Both the position numbers and the translations under genes were made by a program. The notes below the pieces were generated by a model. That model ran no database searches, was not told the DNA's origin, and saw only the letters and a program-made list of their open reading frames with translations. DNA of 64,000 nt from Mastigias papua (lineage: Eukaryota; Cnidaria; Scyphozoa; Rhizostomeae; Mastigiidae): NCBI GenBank assembly GCA_964019165.1, contig OZ025277.1, positions 6,388,524-6,452,523 on the forward strand, written 5' to 3'. Shown here in pieces: positions 58,737 to 64,000 of the stretch (position 1 is its first letter; every line of letters begins with the position of its first letter).

Positions 58737-59639
58737 TGCATCAATAAGAAATTAGCCCAGATATAACCTTATAAAGCGCGCACTATTTGTTAGAAGAAAA
58801 CTTCATTATAACCTATAAATACTCGCTTCAAATAGTTCTAACGTACAAGGGCATTGGTACCCACCTCACATAAGAATGGCTTGCGTTTTAGAGCAGGGTT
58901 TCTAAAATATTGTCAAACCTTTCTCCATCGCCTTACTTCCATCTCTATTATGAAATTTAAATCTTTGCATTACCTCATTAGGCCTTCGAGAATAATTTCG
59001 TTCAACTTCTAAACAAATTTCCTGCAGATCCTTATCTGCTGGTTTATTAGGTTGCAATGAATCTCATACAATTGCATATATTCGTACACTATACAAAAAT
59101 GGCACGCTTTTGTCCAGGACAGGAAACTGTTACCATTGGTCCAAAGAAGCGAATGCAGGATTTATGCTGACAGTTGCATCTTTACAAATCACTATGCTAT
59201 GTGCATGCGTAATGAAAACATTTTCAAAGATTAGAGCAATTTTAGAATTATTGATTAAACAAATTTGAAATCAACCCTTTTTATGGATTCAACAATAGTT
59301 CAAATGATTTTAAATGATTTAACAGTTTCTTGTCCTGGACTTCATCTTGTGCAAAAATAACAACGCAACACAGCCATGTAGAACTAAGCCCAATGATTTC
59401 TTGAAGATAGACGGGGAAAGAGTTGAAAACTCGACGAAGAGGTGCATATTAGAATTAAACCTGAAGGACTGAATACAAGAAAACTTCTTTCGTAAAATCT
59501 GACGGTCTTCCGTGCAGCAAGTGCAACCCCTATATTCGCCACTAGGGTCATATTGTGATTTAGCATCAAAAGTTAACTTGCGATATTTCAGAGAATAATG
59601 GATGAAATGCCGAGTGGTATTGAATACACTGGAACTGTA
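58737..59639. other. No gene recognised
   Basis: Open frames (for example minus 59384-59569) are short and without domains. Confidence 0.35.
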
Positions 59640-60520
59640 ATAGCTGTTAACAGATGAAACTCTAGTTTCAAGCAGAGGCTGACAGGAACATTATCATGTT
59701 CTCAGACAAGTCTTCAAGAGAGCCAACGACTAAAACTTGCAGCTAAACTCTGATAAGGTAAAGATTCGCAAGGAAGAAATATCAAATGTCGGACATGTGA
59801 TATCAGCTAGTGGTTAAAAGCCAGACCCTATTACAATGAAAGCAGTTTTTGACCTGCCACCACCAGACTCAAAAGAAGCGGTAGGAAGATTGCTTGGCTA
59901 CATTCAGTAACTGTGTAAATTCTTGCTTTTACAAACTGAAGTTGAAGTAATTTCAGAGAATTTATAAAAAATGATATTTGGTTCTATTTGGACAAGGGGC
60001 AAGAAAAATCTCTCTAACAATTGTATGGATTGCGGTACAAGGCCCCGTGCTAGCCTAAAACAAGTAGAAGCCAACAAGGCCAGTTGCCTATACTTCAAGG
60101 AAGCTAACCGTGTATGAAATTAACTATGTACCTGGAGAGAAAGAGATATTATTTATAGTCTACAGCACAAAGAAATTCAGAGACTACATAGTTGGCAAAG
60201 AAACAGTAGTTCAGAATGATCACAAACCATTGGGAACACTATTGAGATTACTAATCAATTTGTTGAAAGTCAAACGATTTGATCTTTATACTTGAACACC
60301 TACCTAGAAAGAAGCAACTCATAGCAGACGCACTGAGCAGAGCAATCTCAGAAACAGCTGATGAGGACATTGACTTGGACATCAACTGATGAGGACATCG
60401 ACATAATTGACAAATTGCCTGTTTCAGATAATAGGTATGCAGACTTTTAACGTAAAACTGAAAGTAAACTTAATGAATTTCATGAAGTTATTTAAACAGG
60501 ATGTCCAGGGCACAAACAGA
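59640..60520 (+). pseudogene. Ty3/gypsy reverse transcriptase-RNase H remnant
   Basis: Fragments in order: LKLNSDKVKIRKEEISNVGH and VISASG, followed by a stop and KPDPITMKAVFDLPPPDSK. These match the 'LN-DK...GH-IS-GLKPDP-KV-AI--MP-P' RT segment. A degraded LLGYIQ-LCKFL follows, then VPGEKEILFIVYSTKKFRDY and QNDHKPLGTLLR (RNase H region with the 'DHKPL' block). After a frameshift comes LIADALSRA, equivalent to 'ADTLSRA'. The last recognisable part, LPVSDNRYADF, belongs to the linker before the integrase. No LTRs, gag or integrase are visible. It is separate from the integrase remnant at 37.1 kb. Confidence 0.85.
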
Positions 60521-61398
60521 AAATGCCACATAGTTTGATCTCACTCATGAGAGACACCTAGGCACAATAAGTTAAAGCAATGAGCCAGGAATGAGTTCTA
60601 ACATTGAAGAGAAGATACCCTACCTATGTCATACATTCGAAGCCAAACAAGGTAGAGCCTATGATAGAAAAATGCTATACTTAACGTGGAATGAAATTGC
60701 TTCTCTGACAAAGTATAGTAAGAAATTTGACATCATATAAGCTTATACGCTGTGTAACAAATTTTATTTTTTTATTGCTCCTGGGTTCAAAGTGTGTTTT
60801 CCTAACCTTTTGGTCCTGAAATGGATAAAAAATAGCTGTTATTTTACAAAGACCAATACCCCTTCTGGGGCCAACAATATTATCATTATTATGATGATCA
60901 CAGTAAAAAGGTTTTGGATTATGGTGATTCTAACGAGCAAGTACCCGTTTGCAAAACAATGCCCCCTTTATTCCTTCTGACGTCCCTGCTTGCAGAGGCT
61001 GTAAAATACTTATCTAAATACATACAATGATGAATCTGGAACGAATGCAAATTTTAGGCCTTAATTTCCATTCTATATTAGAGTGTATTATGTGATGCAA
61101 AGTCATTTAGGGCCCTTATGGTAGGTATGGAAGCTACACAACAGAGAGTTTTCAGGAAATGGGCATTGCACCATTGATACTAACGGGGTATCTAGGTATC
61201 AAAGATCGAAGTCATACGTGGCGCATTATCAATCAATGTATTCTTGAGTTTATTGATACTAGAATTTATCAACTTTGTTTTTAACAGGGTGGATACAGCA
61301 ACTTTCCTGACTGGATTGAAATAAACTGTATATTCTCCGGTAATAAAGAACAACAATAAATCAACGAAATCGAAAACTTATTCAACCAACTAAATGTA
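60521..61398. other. No gene recognised
   Basis: CTTCTGACGTCCCTG near 60974-60989 resembles the right tip of the hAT MITE at 12622-12775, but I found no matching left tip. Confidence 0.4.
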
Positions 61399-61454
61399 GG
61401 ATACGCTCGAATTTATACTGTGGCATGGATACGCTCGAATTTATACTGTGGCAC
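61399..61454. repeat. 28-bp tandem duplication
   Basis: Two copies of a 28-bp unit starting GGATACGCTCGAATTTATAC are adjacent, with no differences seen except at the very edge. Confidence 0.9.
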
Positions 61455-61905
61455 AGCACTGATGATATTTTGTTTAGTAACCGAAGAGGACACACAACGG
61501 CTAAGTCCAACTCAGCAGAAATTGCTTGATTTTACTTTCTACCAAGCAACATATGAACTAGTTATATAGTATTATGCTCAAGAGCGGCTATAGGAAAAAT
61601 CCATAACGAAAATCAAAATAGAGACAAAAGAACTTCTTGGGAAATGTGGGTGGTTTAAAGCACTCCAAAATTCCAAATGCGTTGCAATGACTTGGTCTAG
61701 TCTCCCACTGGCATGCAAAAAATCTGCAACAACATTCTACAATAGATAAACTGTTTCTGATTATTTGCCGTGAAAAGTGGCACCTTGGCTATTGAAATTC
61801 AGTTTGATTTCATTTTCATTTTATTTACTCTGTATACACTTCAGAATGATAAAAGTACATAGTTGCAGAGAACAATGAGAAAGAAATAAAATGACATAAT
61901 TAGCT
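61455..61905. other. No gene recognised
   Basis: AT-rich sequence with no open frame of note. Confidence 0.4.
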
Positions 61906-62248
61906 TACAAGTTTTTTATAAGAAACCGGGATATACCAAACCTTATACCAGGCAGCCTACAAGGGAAGAGTTAATAACTTAAGAAATCTCTGTGCCATCT
62001 TTCACAGCTTCGGAAACACATTTCTCCTCATTTTAAATACCCATTACAGTATGTTTTGTGTGCTTAATTACCAATAAGCTTTAAGGACACTACAAAAGAC
62101 AATACTTTTTACGCTTTGCTTTCGTGTTCACTGCAACTGTTTTCAATAAATGAAACTTTAAGAAACTTTTAGAACTAACATGTAGCCAGAAATTAAGTAA
62201 CTTTTACCACTAGGCCTTAAGCCAGGTTTCTTGTAAAGAACCGTGTAC
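61906..62248. mobile_element. MITE family A, copy 5
   Basis: The left end is TACAAGTTTTTTATAAGAAA followed by CCGGG. The right end carries ACTAGGCCTTAAGCCAGG, TTTCTTGTAAAGAACC and GTGTAC. It shares the TAGGCCTTRAG block with copies 1 and 3. The mariner-type MITE at 62251 is inserted at or within two bases of its right tip. Confidence 0.75.
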
Positions 62249-62250
62249 TA

Positions 62251-62515
62251 CCGTAAATCTTCGAATTAGTTCCCTTGGGGCTTACCTAGTTTTAACACTT
62301 TTTGGGTTGGGCTTAGTGAAGGGAAGGGTTATTCGAGGGTAAAATTATAAGAAGCTCGGTGTCAAATCTCCTATCCTCCATAACAGAAAAGCTGGTAAAA
62401 GAGCAGTCTAGATTTAAGCATTAGTCCTTATCAAGTTACTGTACATCATCATCTGAGAGTAGGGGCCTAGTCGAGGGGGCTTTTTTCGCGAGAAAGCCAA
62501 TTCGTGGGTTTACGG
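62251..62515. mobile_element. mariner-type MITE, 265 bp, TA target site
   Basis: It begins CCGTAAATCTTCGAATTAGT and ends with the inverse, AATTCGTGGGTTTACGG. TA dinucleotides flank it at 62249-62250 and 62516-62517. There is no ORF. Confidence 0.75.
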
Positions 62516-62559
62516 TACTTAAATTGCAGCTCATCCATGGGGCTGTGTTTAGACCCTGT

Positions 62560-63145
62560 AAGTTCAGAAGATGCTTTATAAAGTTTGTTTTAAAATGAAT
62601 CATCGACTCTTGTTCTCGAATGTTGTCAGGAATACTATTCTAGTTTTGACACCAAAGAAGTAGAAAATTCTCTTTGCATGCTGTAACCTTACTCTCAGAA
62701 TCTGCAAACCTCTACGATTTCTCTTTCCATACTTAGAAATCATGGGTCTTTTCCAACAAATTTATGGCGAGGATTGTCAGGACAGAGGCCGTGCAAAACT
62801 TTATCGATCTTGATTCCTGAATCTAAGGAGATTAGAGATTTGACATTAAGCCATTTACAATTCTAACCATTCTTTTACTTGGCATCTGCTATTAGTTTCC
62901 CTGTCCTTGTTTGTAGTCGCTGTAGATGGGATAGTTTGGTGCTTTGGTACTTGAAAGAGCAGTCCAAACGATATCACCATAGATGGCTTTCGAAAACAGC
63001 TTTGTAGACTTGTTAAAGGTTTTTTGTGGTAAGATGTTTTTCAACTTTCTCATGGAGCTTATGGCCCCCTTCAGCTTACTTTTGACGGTTTTGCATTTCT
63101 GTTTCCAGTCAAGGCTTTCGTCGATGCTACTTCACTGCTGGCTGG
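62560..63145 (-). pseudogene. LINE reverse transcriptase C-terminal remnant, copy 5
   Basis: The minus strand reads SIDESLDWKQKCKTVKSKLK, GAISSMRKLKNILPQKTF and AIYGDIVWTA. This matches the 'IDE-LSWK-HI' and 'GIIVWG' blocks after the RT palm of CR1/Jockey-like elements. Then, in a shifted frame, come IKIDKVLHGLCPDNPRHKFV, RRGLQILRVRLQHAKR and NIREQESMIHFKTNF, typical of the terminal 'PDN-RHKF...L-IPR-RL-FAK-SF' tail. Several frameshifts are present. Confidence 0.82.
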
Positions 63146-63639
63146 GAAACTCCATCACGTCATTTTTGGCAGGGCTGAATGGAGGGCTGAAAGAAACAAG
63201 AGAAGCTGAATTTGAATATTGATGGACCAAACACCGTCATCAAATTTTAAAAAACCTGTGAATCATTCAACATCGTCTCTTCTCTAGTTCCGTGCCCTGA
63301 GAGCGATGCACAAAGCCAACCTGTTTCCAGTTATCACATCACACTTTACTGCATATGTAAATGATCATAAGACGATCGGATGTATCCAATCCACGTGATC
63401 ACTCTTGTAATAAGCACGACGACCAACCATTCTCCTAGCCTCACCTCTGATCAAACGCAGTGGCGTAGAGAGAGGAGGGAGCAGGGGGGTAAAGCCTTCC
63501 TGCAGAGCAAGACTGATACTTTGTCGGAAAATTTCTTACCTTTTGGAACATTTCTCCTTTCTTATCCCTCCTATGAATTTTTTTACCTAGGCCACTTATA
63601 ACGGCCAAAGCTATGGCGATCTGACTCAAGACCTAACAG
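63146..63639. other. No gene; possible hAT-like tip
   Basis: CAGTGGCGTAGAGAGAGGAG near 63459 resembles the left tip of hAT-type elements, but I could not pair it with a right tip. Otherwise unremarkable. Confidence 0.35.
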
Positions 63640-63803
63640 TAAAAGTTTCTAATTTCGGTCACATTTTAGTTCTAAAAGTTTCTTAAAAGACAGAGATTTT
63701 CTAAAGTTTCTTAACTCTTTCCTTGTAGTTCTAAAAGTTTCTTAAATTTTGGACTGTCTAGTACTAGGTTTCTAATAAACAGGTTTCTTATAAAAAAGTG
63801 TGT
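63640..63803. mobile_element. MITE family A, copy 6 (right part)
   Basis: AGTTCTAAAAGTTTCTTAA is repeated in close variants, then comes TAGTACTAGGTTTCTAATAA and the tip TTTCTTATAAAAAAGTGTGT. A matching left tip was not found, so it is truncated or starts further left. Confidence 0.6.
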
Positions 63804-64000
63804 TATAGAAATAGTAATAGAGCTGCTATGAAATCTTATTGCTTCAGGACCACTTCAAGCGCTCATGTCACTTTAGACCAGGCCAGTGCTGTAGACCCTA
63901 ATTAATTGGCTATAGAATAAAACCATTACAAGACACGGGAACATTGCAAATGACAGCCATTACGGTTGGTATGCACATTTCAACTGTATATTTCAATTAA

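Noticed and set aside
63459..63625. hAT-like element starting CAGTGGCGTAGAG
   Set aside because: No matching right terminus or target duplication could be located.

Overview
The window looks like nuclear DNA of an invertebrate metazoan. It is visibly AT-rich, its one clearly recognisable gene is split by spliceosomal introns of about 0.7 to 4.9 kb, and most of the remainder is decayed transposable elements. The gene is an animal-specific ASPP-family member. The retroelement mix (Penelope-like elements with a GIY-YIG endonuclease, CR1/Jockey-like LINEs, Ty3/gypsy) and the many hAT, pogo/Tigger and foldback MITEs resemble what is seen in cnidarians and other marine invertebrates. I cannot name the species. 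I recognised no rRNA, tRNA, CRISPR array or bacterial-style operon.

Layout. Positions 1-16349 hold no gene I can support. They contain a 2.7-kb hAT-like element sitting in the loop of a hairpin, a 0.9-kb Tigger-like element with a dead transposase, a 154-bp hAT MITE with perfect 8-bp target duplications, and other MITEs. Positions 16350-29084 (+) carry five phase-compatible exons, 901 codons in all, of an ASPP (apoptosis-stimulating of p53 protein) gene: coiled coil, proline-rich linker, ankyrin repeats and SH3 domain. The 5' exons are missing and the extreme C-terminus is unresolved. Its introns hold several TIR elements and a 70-bp near-perfect palindrome.

Positions 29127-46000 are repeat-rich: foldback hairpins, a 37-bp minisatellite organised in 111-bp higher-order units, a Ty3/gypsy integrase remnant, a LINE remnant, three Penelope-like fragments sharing one terminal sequence, and MITEs built from repeated palindromic words. 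Positions 46058-49921 (-) contain a candidate unrecognised gene of three phase-compatible exons (326 aa) with one N-terminal membrane segment. Positions 51348-63803 contain four more LINE remnants, a gypsy RT/RNase H remnant, an 83-bp perfect repeat shared by two unrelated contexts, more MITEs, and a possible small secreted cysteine-rich protein.

Only the ASPP gene has an inferable cellular role: a scaffold linking p53-family proteins, PP1 and polarity/apoptosis control. The other features work mainly as parasitic DNA, often nested inside one another.
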